Translations under genes and position numbers: made by a program
The notes under the pieces: model-generated
Database searches by the model: none
The model's input: only the letters and a program-made list of their open reading frames with translations
Told to the model about the DNA's origin: nothing
DNA from: Kibdelosporangium banguiense
GTDB taxonomy: Bacteria > Actinomycetota > Actinomycetes > Mycobacteriales > Pseudonocardiaceae
Reading direction: 5' to 3'
NCBI RefSeq assembly: GCF_017876405.1
Contig: NZ_JAGINW010000001.1
Coordinates: 5,097,203-5,161,202, forward strand
DNA: 64,000 bases
Shown here: in pieces, positions 25,964 to 33,139 of the stretch
Layout: every line of letters starts with the position of its first letter
Numbering within the stretch: position 1 is the first letter of the stretch

Positions 25964-27261
25964 GAACCCGCGAGCAGCTTGTCCAACGCGCTGTTGGCGT
26001 CGCCTGTGGCCTGGTCAGCGGACTTCGCACCGGTCAGGTACGCGGTCAGCATGTCCTTGAGCGGGTTCTGGCCGGACTCCACGTTGCCCCAGTTCGGGCT
26101 GGACGGGACCGCACGGCCGTTCTGCGCGGCCTTGGCCATCACACTGGCGTACGGGTCGGAGCTCAGCGCGCTGATGTCGGTCGACGTGCCGGGCACGAAG
26201 CCGCCCTTGGCGATCTCGGTCTGGTACTTCTGCGACGAGAGCAGCTTGATGTAGGCCTTGGCAGCGGCCTGGTTCTTGCTGTTGAGCGGGATGGCCAGGT
26301 TCGAGCCGCCCAGGAACACCGGAGCGCTCTTGCCCGCGCTCTTGCCGGGAACGGCGAAGGCGCCGGTCTTGTCCTTGATCGTCGGGTCGGTCTTGGCGGC
26401 CGTGGCCACCTCGCCCGGGGTGCCGATGAACATCGCGACCTTGCCGCCGCCGTAGATGCCCGACTGCTGCGGGTTGGCCTCGTCGTTGTCCTTGGGCGCC
26501 TTGGTGCCCGAGGCGTCGACCAGCTTCTTGTAGAACTCCAGTGCTGCCTTGGCTTCAGGGGTGTTCAGGGTCGACTTGAATTTCTTGCCGTCGGCCTTGG
26601 CGATGTCACCGCCCTGGTCCCAGAGGAAGGACAGGTACGCGTACCAGTACTGGCCCGGCAGGTACAGCGGCTGGAACTCCGGGTCGCTGCCGAACTTGGT
26701 CTTGAGCTTGTCGATCGCGGCCAGCCACTCGTCGTTGGACGCCGGCGGCGTGGTGATGCCGGCCTGCTCGAACATGTCCTTGCGGTAGAGCACTTCCCGG
26801 TTGGCGGCGTAGAACGGGACACCGTACTGCTTGCCGTCGAACGTGGCGGAGTCCTTGAGCCCCTTGAGCCACTGCGCGCCGTTGAAGTCGTTCACCGAGT
26901 CCGTGACGTCGGCCAGCACGCTCTCGGAGGCGAACGCCGGGGTCTGGGTGTTGCCGAGCTCGATCACGTCCGGCGGAGTCTGTGAGGCCAGCGCGGTGGT
27001 CAGCTTCTGCTGGATGCCGTTCCACTGCTGGATTTCGTACTTGATCTTCACGCCTGGGTTGGCGTCCTGGAATTCCTTGTGCAGTGCGCTGGTAAGGGTA
27101 TCCGGCGCGGAGCCCGTCATCAGCCAGACCGTCAGGTCGCCGCTGATCTGCTGCGGCGCATTGCTTGCTGGGGCTTCGCCCGACCCACCTGAGCCGGCGC
27201 AGCCCGCAGTCGCGAGGGAGATGGCGGCAATTCCTGTCGCCAGCTTCATCCAGCGCTTCAC
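25960..27261 (-). CDS. Extracellular sugar-binding lipoprotein of the CUT1 importer
   Basis: A 433-residue family 1 solute-binding protein. The lipobox LATAGC gives Cys21 (lipid-anchored), followed by a Gly/Ser linker and the SBP fold (LTVWLMTGSAPDTL, VIELGNTQTPAFA, GKVAMFIGTPGEVA). GTG 27261 has AAAGGAC about 8 bases upstream. First gene of the operon whose last gene encodes a NagZ-type enzyme, so the ligand is probably a GlcNAc-containing oligosaccharide. Two DasR-like sites precede it. Confidence 0.9.
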   Translation of the reverse strand: MKRWMKLATGIAAISLATAGCAGSGGSGEAPASNAPQQISGDLTVWLMTGSAPDTLTSALHKEFQDANPGVKIKYEIQQWNGIQQKLTTALASQTPPDVIELGNTQTPAFASESVLADVTDSVNDFNGAQWLKGLKDSATFDGKQYGVPFYAANREVLYRKDMFEQAGITTPPASNDEWLAAIDKLKTKFGSDPEFQPLYLPGQYWYAYLSFLWDQGGDIAKADGKKFKSTLNTPEAKAALEFYKKLVDASGTKAPKDNDEANPQQSGIYGGGKVAMFIGTPGEVATAAKTDPTIKDKTGAFAVPGKSAGKSAPVFLGGSNLAIPLNSKNQAAAKAYIKLLSSQKYQTEIAKGGFVPGTSTDISALSSDPYASVMAKAAQNGRAVPSSPNWGNVESGQNPLKDMLTAYLTGAKSADQATGDANSALDKLLAGS

Positions 27262-27302
27262 TCGTGCCGTCCTTTCGAGCCCGGCCACCCCGGGCGCGCA
27301 AA

Positions 27303-27314
27303 TGGTGTAGACCA
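27303..27314. promoter_or_regulatory. Probable DasR-type operator (dre-like), site 1
   Basis: TGGTGTAGACCA matches the palindromic dre core TGGTCTAGACCA at 11 of 12 positions. It lies 42 bases upstream of the substrate-binding protein start, between the promoter region and the gene. DasR is a GntR-type repressor released by glucosamine-6-phosphate. Confidence 0.65.
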
Positions 27315-27327
27315 ATGCAGAGCAGCG

Positions 27328-27339
27328 TGGTCCGGACCA
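27328..27339. promoter_or_regulatory. Probable DasR-type operator (dre-like), site 2
   Basis: TGGTCCGGACCA is a perfect 12-bp palindrome matching the dre core at 10 of 12 positions; the flanking G and C extend it to 14 bp. Its centre is 25 bp from that of site 1. A minus-strand -35-like TTGACA (plus 27347-27352) lies just upstream, so the site falls within the expected promoter spacer. Confidence 0.65.
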
Positions 27340-27436
27340 CATCAACTGTCAAGCCGGTTGCCAAGACGTTGTAAAAGAGCACGAAGCTGTGGGTCATCAA
27401 GCCGGTTCCGGTGCGTAATCGGCCCAGAACGCGGCA

Positions 27437-27472
27437 AACCCCTCGCAAATGAGCACCCAGATGCGAGGGGTT
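27437..27472 (-). terminator. Hairpin terminator downstream of the DUF402-like gene
   Basis: AACCCCTCGCA and TGCGAGGGGTT form a perfect 11-bp stem around a 14-base loop, 23 bases past the stop of the minus-strand gene at 27495. Confidence 0.6.
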
Positions 27473-27494
27473 GAGGTGGATCTTTGGCGTGGGT

Positions 27495-28013
27495 TTAGTA
27501 GGGCGGCCAGACCTCGAAGACGTGTTGCCCGGTAAGCCAGGCGCTCAGGTCGTGCCGGTAGTAGCTCAGGTCGTCCAGCGTCCGGTGCACGGTCCGCAGT
27601 GCAAGATCAGCATCTCCGGTGCGCAGGACGCGGCCCGCGACCGCGGCCGCGAACTCCTCGGTCCGCACGATCCTGGCGGCGGCGCCCTGCGCCGAGGACA
27701 GGCCGAGCAGGAGATCGGTGGTGCGCCATGACGTTCCCTCGCGCTGCACACGAGCGGCCGTGAGCACGCTCGGGCCGCTGCGGGCGTGGCGTGAACGCGG
27801 GCGCTGGTGCGTCAGCCGGAGGTTCATCTCCGGCAGTAGCCACGTCACCTCGGAGTCGTGGAACGGGTCCTCCGGAGTGGGGCATTCCAGCCGTAGCCCC
27901 CAGCGTTCCTCCTGGCATGTCCGGAGGCGCCGGGACGTACCGGACGAGTACCTGCGAACCGCTGAGACTGTGTCGACGATGTCGACCAGCTGCGGGGTGA
28001 TAGCCGTTCCCAC
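27495..28013 (-). CDS. Divergent DUF402-like protein
   Basis: A 172-residue protein of unknown function. Its pieces EVTWLLPEMNLRLT and TLDDLSYYRHDLSAWLTGQHVFEVW align by eye with ESWLLPELGLRVS and TVEGITRYGYDTGAWLKEHGVQLEW of the neighbouring 28200-28796 protein, so the two are paralogues. It lacks the acidic VDIYLDIHVW metal/phosphate-binding segment seen in the neighbour and typical of DUF402, so it may have lost catalytic activity. Start ATG or GTG at 28013. Followed by a hairpin at 27437-27472. Confidence 0.6.
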   Translation of the reverse strand: MGTAITPQLVDIVDTVSAVRRYSSGTSRRLRTCQEERWGLRLECPTPEDPFHDSEVTWLLPEMNLRLTHQRPRSRHARSGPSVLTAARVQREGTSWRTTDLLLGLSSAQGAAARIVRTEEFAAAVAGRVLRTGDADLALRTVHRTLDDLSYYRHDLSAWLTGQHVFEVWPPY

Positions 28014-28199
28014 GCGGCCTGAGGGTAGTCGGCACGGTGCGTTGCGTGATCACCCGGGCTTGTTTCGTTACATCACGGCTTGTGTTCGGGCGAGTATCGA
28101 TCTGTGAACGGCAGGGCCGTCCCTCCAATGGCGGTTGACAAGATCAAATGACGGTGTGTAGTGATTCCGCTACACTGGTTGAAACGCTGTTCTCGCAGC

Positions 28200-28796
28200 T
28201 CAGTCCCGCTCGATCCACTCGAGCTGGACGCCGTGCTCCTTCAGCCAGGCCCCCGTGTCGTAGCCGTAGCGCGTGATGCCCTCGACCGTCCGGTAGGTCC
28301 TTTCGAGCGCGCGCTGGGCGGTCTCGGCGTCGATGAGGCGCTCGGCGAGCGCGGCGAGCAACTCGTCGGAGTCGACCACCTCGACCCGGCTGCCGGTCCA
28401 GACATGGATGTCCAGATAGATGTCGACCACGCGCCAGACAGGCCCGGCCGCGCCGCTTCGCTCGCCGTAGCCAGGATCGATGTCGACCAGGTCGATGTAG
28501 ATGTCCTCACGCGGCGGCGTGCCCGGCCGGCGCTGCCAGCGGGAGACACGCAGGCCCAGTTCCGGCAGCAGCCACGATTCGACGTACGTCAGTTCGGGAT
28601 GACGGTCGACCGCGCGTGCCATGTACAGCCCGAAGTCCTCGAGCCGGTAGTCGTCCACGACCCGGCGGAATCCCTTGGGGTCGGTGTTGGACATCGCCGC
28701 GACGTCGAAGAACTCGACCTTGGGCGGGTGGATGTGCGCCACATCGTCGGGGCTCACGCGGGGGCGGGTCACGGGGGCGATGTAGTCGGAGCTCAC
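28200..28796 (-). CDS. DUF402-domain protein (FomD-like phosphohydrolase fold)
   Basis: A 198-residue protein with the DUF402 core: IYIDLVDIDPG, WRVVDIYLDIHVWTGSRVEVVDSDELLAAL and a helical C-terminus. Members such as FomD hydrolyse nucleotidylated or diphosphate substrates using acidic residues bound to divalent metal. The GTG at 28796 starts the conserved part; the ORF runs on upstream but without homologous look. No ribosome site is clear, so a leaderless start is possible. Likely duplicated to give the gene at 27495. Biological substrate unknown. Confidence 0.75.
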   Translation of the reverse strand: MSSDYIAPVTRPRVSPDDVAHIHPPKVEFFDVAAMSNTDPKGFRRVVDDYRLEDFGLYMARAVDRHPELTYVESWLLPELGLRVSRWQRRPGTPPREDIYIDLVDIDPGYGERSGAAGPVWRVVDIYLDIHVWTGSRVEVVDSDELLAALAERLIDAETAQRALERTYRTVEGITRYGYDTGAWLKEHGVQLEWIERD

Positions 28797-28879
28797 AAGG
28801 TCATGGTGCCTAGGGGGACGGCTCCGGGGCACCCTCCGCGAAGGGGGGATTGTGCGTCCGAATGGGTGACTACGGGCTA

Positions 28880-28897
28880 GTATGCCCGCCGGCATAC
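28880..28897. promoter_or_regulatory. Palindrome overlapping the -10 of the cysteine-tail gene
   Basis: GTATGCC-CGCC-GGCATAC is an inverted repeat with 7-bp arms. It overlaps a -10-like TAGTAT (28878-28883), 16 bases upstream of the ATG at 28914. A regulator binding here would control transcription directly. The factor is unknown; a metal-responsive repressor is one idea given the encoded protein. Confidence 0.5.
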
Positions 28898-28913
28898 AGA
28901 GGGGTGGGCGCTC

Positions 28914-30035
28914 ATGTTCGGGATCATCAGACCCTGTCGTCACCGGCTTTCACCACAGCTTTCGACTTCGTGGCTGAGTCACCTTTGCGGTCTCTGCCTG
29001 GCATTGCGCGACGATCACGGCCAACTGGCGCGGGCCGTGACGAACTACGACGGCCTGGTGGTCTCGGCGCTCGTGCAAGCCCAGTCCGAGACGACCACGA
29101 TGCGCAAGGCCGGTCCGTGCCCCCTTCGGGGCATGCGTACCAGCCCGATCGTGCAGGGTTCCGGTGCCCGATTGGCCGCCGCGGTGTCCTTGGTACTCGC
29201 CTCCGCCAAGATCAACGATCACGTCGCGGACCGGGACGGTGTTTTCGGCAGGCGCGGCGTTTCCGGTGTGGCGCAACGAGTCGCCGGGCGGTGGGCGAAG
29301 CAGGGTGCGCTGACCGGCTCGTCGATCGACTTCGACACGGCCGTACTGCTGGACGCCGTCGCCGCCCAGCCCGCCGTGGAGGCCTCACTGGGACTCGGCG
29401 GTTCGTTGCTCACCGCGACCGAGCCGACCGAGACCGCCACCGCGGCTGCCTTCGCGCATACGGCTGTGTTGAGCGGGCGCCCGCAGAACGTGCCCGCGCT
29501 GTCGGAGGCCGGCAGGCTGTTCGGCCGGATCGCGCACCTGGTCGACGCGGTAGAGGATCTTGAGGACGACCGCGCGTCCGGTGCCTGGAACCCATTGCTG
29601 GCGACCGGTACCTCGCTGGAGGAGACCCGTCGGTTGTGCGACGACGCCGTGCTCGGCGTACGGCTGGCGTTGCGTGAGGCGGAGTTCGTCGACGACAAGC
29701 TCATCCACGCTTTGTTGGCGCACGAGCTCGACCATGCGATTCAGCGTGCGTTCGGCGACGTGCACGGCCACCCCACCTCGGAAAAGACGGAGAAGGAAGA
29801 GCGGCGGGACAAGCGGTACTCGGAGCGCAAACTGCCGCGTAGCTGGGGTGCTGCGTGCGGCGTCGCCATGTTCATGTTCTGCACGTGCCAGTACTGCTGT
29901 GCGGATCCGTACCACGACCCGTGGACCGGCGAGCCCAAGCCAGGCTGGTGCCACCGCTGCGACTGCGACTGCTGTGACTGCAGTTGCTGTGACTGTGACG
30001 GCTGCTGCTGCGATGGGTGCGGTTGTGACTGCTGA
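28914..30035 (+). CDS. DUF5685-like protein with extreme cysteine-rich C-terminal tail
   Basis: A 373-residue protein. Residues 1-290 are mostly helical with an N-terminal MFGIIRPC motif, CGLCLALRDDHG, an acidic KINDHVADRDG (about 98-108) and HLVDAVEDLEDD (about 208-219), which by eye resemble DUF5685 proteins and, remotely, the two Asp-rich motifs of all-alpha prenyl-transferring enzymes. A charged linker (EKTEKEERRDKRYSERK) leads to a segment with CTCQYCC and then a tail with 15 Cys in the last 30 residues, alternating with Asp. The tail looks like a metal-binding module. ATG 28914 has GGGGTGGG upstream. Function unknown; the enzyme resemblance is only inference. Confidence 0.75.
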   Translation: MFGIIRPCRHRLSPQLSTSWLSHLCGLCLALRDDHGQLARAVTNYDGLVVSALVQAQSETTTMRKAGPCPLRGMRTSPIVQGSGARLAAAVSLVLASAKINDHVADRDGVFGRRGVSGVAQRVAGRWAKQGALTGSSIDFDTAVLLDAVAAQPAVEASLGLGGSLLTATEPTETATAAAFAHTAVLSGRPQNVPALSEAGRLFGRIAHLVDAVEDLEDDRASGAWNPLLATGTSLEETRRLCDDAVLGVRLALREAEFVDDKLIHALLAHELDHAIQRAFGDVHGHPTSEKTEKEERRDKRYSERKLPRSWGAACGVAMFMFCTCQYCCADPYHDPWTGEPKPGWCHRCDCDCCDCSCCDCDGCCCDGCGCDC

Positions 30036-30052
30036 CCTGGGCAAATCGAAAA

Positions 30053-30075
30053 CTGTCGGACCCTGGGCATAGAGT
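30053..30075 (+). promoter_or_regulatory. PafBC-type (RecA-NDp-like) promoter of uvrB
   Basis: CTGTCGGAC, 8 bases, then TAGAGT. The actinobacterial DNA-damage promoter is TTGTCRGTG-N8-TAnnnT; here six of nine core positions, the exact 8-base spacing and the TAnnnT all match. The -10 ends 7 bases before the uvrB GTG, so the transcript is probably leaderless. No good LexA box (TCGAAC-N4-GTTCGA) was found. Confidence 0.55.
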
Positions 30076-30082
30076 CTTTGTC

Positions 30083-32251
30083 GTGGCTTTCGCGACTGAG
30101 TACCCAGTGCTCGCCCACTCCGAATTCCGGCCGGTGAGCGAGATCCCCCGCACGTCCGGCCGCTTCCAGGTGGTCAGTGACTACAAGCCTGCCGGTGACC
30201 AGCCGGCGGCCATCGCCGAGCTCGATCGCCGGATCGGCGCGGGTGAGAAGGACGTCGTGCTGCTGGGCGCCACGGGTACGGGCAAGTCGGCCACCACGGC
30301 CTGGCTGATCGAGAAGATCCAGCGCCCGACGCTGGTGCTCGCGCCGAACAAGACGCTGGCCGCCCAGCTGGCCAACGAGCTGCGCGAGTTCTTCCCGCAC
30401 AACGCGGTCGAGTACTTCGTCAGCTACTACGACTACTACCAGCCTGAGGCGTACATCCCGCAGACGGATACGTACATCGAGAAGGACTCCTCGATCAACG
30501 ACGACGTCGAGCGGCTGCGGCACTCGGCGACGTCGAACCTGCTCTCGCGGCGGGATGTCATCGTCGTCGCCTCGGTGTCGTGCATTTACGGCCTCGGTAC
30601 TCCGCAGTCGTATCTCGACCGGTCGATCGAGGTCACGGTCGGCGCGGAGATCGAGCGCGAGGTGCTGCTGCGCGCGCTGGTCGATGTTCAGTACACGCGC
30701 AACGACCTGGCGTTCGCGCGTGGCACCTTCCGGGTGCGCGGCGACACCATCGAGATCATCCCGGCGTACGAGGAGCTCGCGGTCCGGATCGAGCTGTTCG
30801 GCGACGAGGTCGACAAGCTGTACTACCTGCACCCGCTGACCGGCGACATCGTCCGCGAGGTCGACACGCTGCGGATCTTCCCGGCCACGCACTATGTCGC
30901 GGGGCCGGAGCGGATGGAGCGGGCGATCGTCGCGATCGAGAAGGAGCTCGAGGAGCGGCTGGCGGAGTTCGAGCGGCAGGGCAAGCTGCTGGAGGCGCAG
31001 CGCCTGCGGATGCGCACGACGTACGACATCGAGATGATGCGGCAGGTCGGCTTCTGCTCCGGCATCGAGAACTACTCCCGGCACATCGACGGCCGGGAGG
31101 CGGGGTCCGCGCCGGCGACGCTGATCGACTACTTCCCCGAAGACTTCCTGATGGTCATCGACGAGTCGCATGGGACCGTGCCCCAGGTCGGCGGCATGTA
31201 CGAGGGCGACGCCTCGCGTAAGCGCAACCTGGTCGAACACGGCTTCCGGCTGCCGAGCGCGCTCGACAACAGGCCGTTGACATGGGAGGAATTCCAGGAC
31301 CGGATCGGTCAGACCGTCTATCTATCGGCAACCCCCGGCCCGTACGAGATGGGCCAAACGGGTGGTGAATTCGTCGAGCAGGTGATCCGGCCGACCGGCC
31401 TGATCGACCCCGAGGTGATCATCAAACCGACCAAGGGCCAGATCGACGACCTGGTCGGCGAGATCAGGGAGCGCGCGGAGAAGGACGAGCGCGTCCTGGT
31501 CACCACGCTGACCAAGAAGATGGCCGAGGACCTGACGGACTACCTGCTGGAGCTCGGTATCCGGGTCCGGTACCTGCACTCCGAGGTCGATACGCTGCGG
31601 CGCGTGGAGCTGCTGCGCCAGCTGCGGACCGGCGAGTACGACGTGCTGGTCGGCATCAACCTGCTGCGTGAAGGCCTGGACCTGCCCGAGGTCTCCCTGG
31701 TCGCGATCCTCGACGCGGACAAGGAAGGCTTCCTGCGCTCAGGCACAAGCCTGATCCAGACCATCGGCCGTGCCGCCCGTAACGTCTCCGGCCAGGTCCA
31801 CATGTACGCCGACAAGGTCACCGCCGCGATGCAGCACGCCATCGACGAGACAAACCGCCGCCGCGCCAAGCAGATTGCGTACAACGAAGAACGCGGCCTG
31901 GACCCCCAGCCGCTGCGCAAGAAGATCGCCGACATCCTCGACCGCGTCTACCAGGAGGCGGACGACGACGAGGTCCCCGTCGGCGGCTCCGGCCGCAACG
32001 TCTCCCGCGGCAAGAAACCGACCGGCGAGAAGAACAAGTCCGGCACCGGCGGCCGCAGCTCCGGCGTCCTGGCCGACCGCGACATCACCAAGATGCCCCG
32101 CGCCGAACTCGCCGACCTGGTCCAGCAACTCACCGACCAGATGATGAACGCCGCCCGCGACCTGCAGTTCGAACTGGCCGCCCGCCTCCGCGACGAAATC
32201 CACGACCTGAAGAAAGAACTCCGCGGCATGGACGCAGCAGGAATCAAGTAG
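30083..32251 (+). CDS. uvrB: Excinuclease ABC subunit B
   Basis: A 722-residue UvrB. The helicase P-loop is LGATGTGKSATTAW (about residues 58-71), the beta-hairpin segment contains YYDYYQPEAYIPQTDTYIEK (partly shown), and the C-terminal UVR motif is LQFELAARLRDEIHDLKKEL. UvrB receives damaged DNA from UvrA and positions UvrC for incision. The GTG start gives the family N-terminus MAFATEYPVLAHSEF. A Lys/Gly-rich insert lies before the UVR motif. Transcribed by a PafBC-like promoter. Confidence 0.98.
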   Translation: MAFATEYPVLAHSEFRPVSEIPRTSGRFQVVSDYKPAGDQPAAIAELDRRIGAGEKDVVLLGATGTGKSATTAWLIEKIQRPTLVLAPNKTLAAQLANELREFFPHNAVEYFVSYYDYYQPEAYIPQTDTYIEKDSSINDDVERLRHSATSNLLSRRDVIVVASVSCIYGLGTPQSYLDRSIEVTVGAEIEREVLLRALVDVQYTRNDLAFARGTFRVRGDTIEIIPAYEELAVRIELFGDEVDKLYYLHPLTGDIVREVDTLRIFPATHYVAGPERMERAIVAIEKELEERLAEFERQGKLLEAQRLRMRTTYDIEMMRQVGFCSGIENYSRHIDGREAGSAPATLIDYFPEDFLMVIDESHGTVPQVGGMYEGDASRKRNLVEHGFRLPSALDNRPLTWEEFQDRIGQTVYLSATPGPYEMGQTGGEFVEQVIRPTGLIDPEVIIKPTKGQIDDLVGEIRERAEKDERVLVTTLTKKMAEDLTDYLLELGIRVRYLHSEVDTLRRVELLRQLRTGEYDVLVGINLLREGLDLPEVSLVAILDADKEGFLRSGTSLIQTIGRAARNVSGQVHMYADKVTAAMQHAIDETNRRRAKQIAYNEERGLDPQPLRKKIADILDRVYQEADDDEVPVGGSGRNVSRGKKPTGEKNKSGTGGRSSGVLADRDITKMPRAELADLVQQLTDQMMNAARDLQFELAARLRDEIHDLKKELRGMDAAGIK

Positions 32252-32264
32252 CTCAAGGTGCACC

Positions 32265-32295
32265 TTTACACCATGTAAGTTACATTTACACCATG
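32265..32295. promoter_or_regulatory. Repeat and palindrome before vapB, probable VapBC operator
   Basis: TTTACACCATG occurs twice (32265-32275 and 32285-32295), 20 bp apart, and the first copy overlaps the palindrome ATGTAA-G-TTACAT (32273-32285). The second copy includes the vapB ATG, so the transcript may be leaderless. Antitoxins of this type usually bind such sites to repress their own operon. Confidence 0.6.
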
Positions 32296-32565
32296 GCCAT
32301 GAACATCAAGGACGCCGAGACAGAGCGGCTGGCCAGCGAAGTCGCGGAGCTGACAGGCGAGAGCAAGACGGCTGCGGTTCGTACATCTCTGCGTGAGCGA
32401 CGGGATCGACTGTCCGCTCAGCGTGACTACGACCGGCGTATGGCTGAGGCCCGGCAGTTTCTCCAGGACGAGATCTGGTCTCAGATTCCCGCCGACGAGT
32501 TGGGCAAGCCGATCACCAAAGCCGAGCGTGAGGAGATCCTGGGCTACGGCCCTGATGGTGTGTGA
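32293..32565 (+). CDS. vapB: VapB-family antitoxin
   Basis: A 90-residue antitoxin of the Rv0623-like (PSK/VapB) type: N-terminal ribbon-helix-helix-like MNIKDAETERLASEVAELTGESKTAAVRTSL (shown in part), then a helical C-terminus that wraps the toxin. It would neutralise the PIN toxin encoded next and bind its own promoter. The ATG at 32293 lies in the operator repeat; ATG 32299 is an alternative. Its stop overlaps the toxin GTG by four bases. Confidence 0.88.
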   Translation: MAMNIKDAETERLASEVAELTGESKTAAVRTSLRERRDRLSAQRDYDRRMAEARQFLQDEIWSQIPADELGKPITKAEREEILGYGPDGV

Positions 32566-32963
32566 TCGTCGACACGTCGGCGATCATCGCCATCATGCAG
32601 GGCGAGCCAGGCCATGAAGATCTGCTGCGTAGCCTGGTGAGGGCTGATGTCGTCCGGATCGGGGCTCCGACTCTGGCGGAGACAGGCGTGGTGCTTCTTG
32701 CGCGCCGTGGTGTGCAGGGGCGCGGCCATCTCGCTCGGTTTGTTCAGAGGTTCGCTGTGGAGACTGTGCCCTTCACTCCACAGCATGCCGAAGTAGCCCA
32801 GGACGCCTACTACCGATTCGGCAAGGGCAGGCATGTCGCGAAACTGAACATGGGTGATTGCTTCACATACGCGACCGCGTATGTGGCGCGCGAACCACTG
32901 CTTTTCGTTGGTGACGACTTCGGTCACACCGACCTGCGATCGGCCCTTGCGCCGCAGTCATGA
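32562..32963 (+). CDS. vapC: VapC PIN-domain ribonuclease toxin
   Basis: A 133-residue PIN-domain protein. The acidic metal-binding residues are in MIVDTSAIIAI (Asp4), TLAETGVVL (Glu about 40), NMGDCFTYA (Asp about 98) and FVGDDFGHTDL (Asp about 116). VapC toxins cleave tRNA or rRNA when the antitoxin is degraded. GTG 32562 overlaps the vapB stop as GTGA, the usual coupling for this pair. The antitoxin operator lies before vapB. Confidence 0.92.
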   Translation: MIVDTSAIIAIMQGEPGHEDLLRSLVRADVVRIGAPTLAETGVVLLARRGVQGRGHLARFVQRFAVETVPFTPQHAEVAQDAYYRFGKGRHVAKLNMGDCFTYATAYVAREPLLFVGDDFGHTDLRSALAPQS

Positions 32964-33139
32964 TGCGGGCTGAACGAGCCGACTTTGTTCATTTTCCGGC
33001 CTAATACCAGGAATTCTGTCCGCTTTGTCACCGGGTCTGTGGTTGCGCTCTCATGGGCGGGTGCTGTTGGCTTGGGTGTGGTTGTGATGAATGCTGTTCG
33101 ATTGCCGTCCGCCCACGGATCGACAACGGAGTTGCTGCC

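Noticed and set aside
28135..28164. TTGACA-N18-TAGTGA on the plus strand
   Set aside because: It points into minus-strand genes with no plus-strand gene for 750 bases; could be chance or antisense.
30036..30062. LexA box before uvrB
   Set aside because: TCGAAAACTGTCGG lacks the GTTCGA half; the PafBC-type reading fits better.
33053..33100. Cys-rich N-terminal extension of GH97 (MGGCCWLGCGCDECC)
   Set aside because: It would precede the signal peptide; start at 33140 with GGAG is better supported, although it recalls the Cys tail at 29950-30035.
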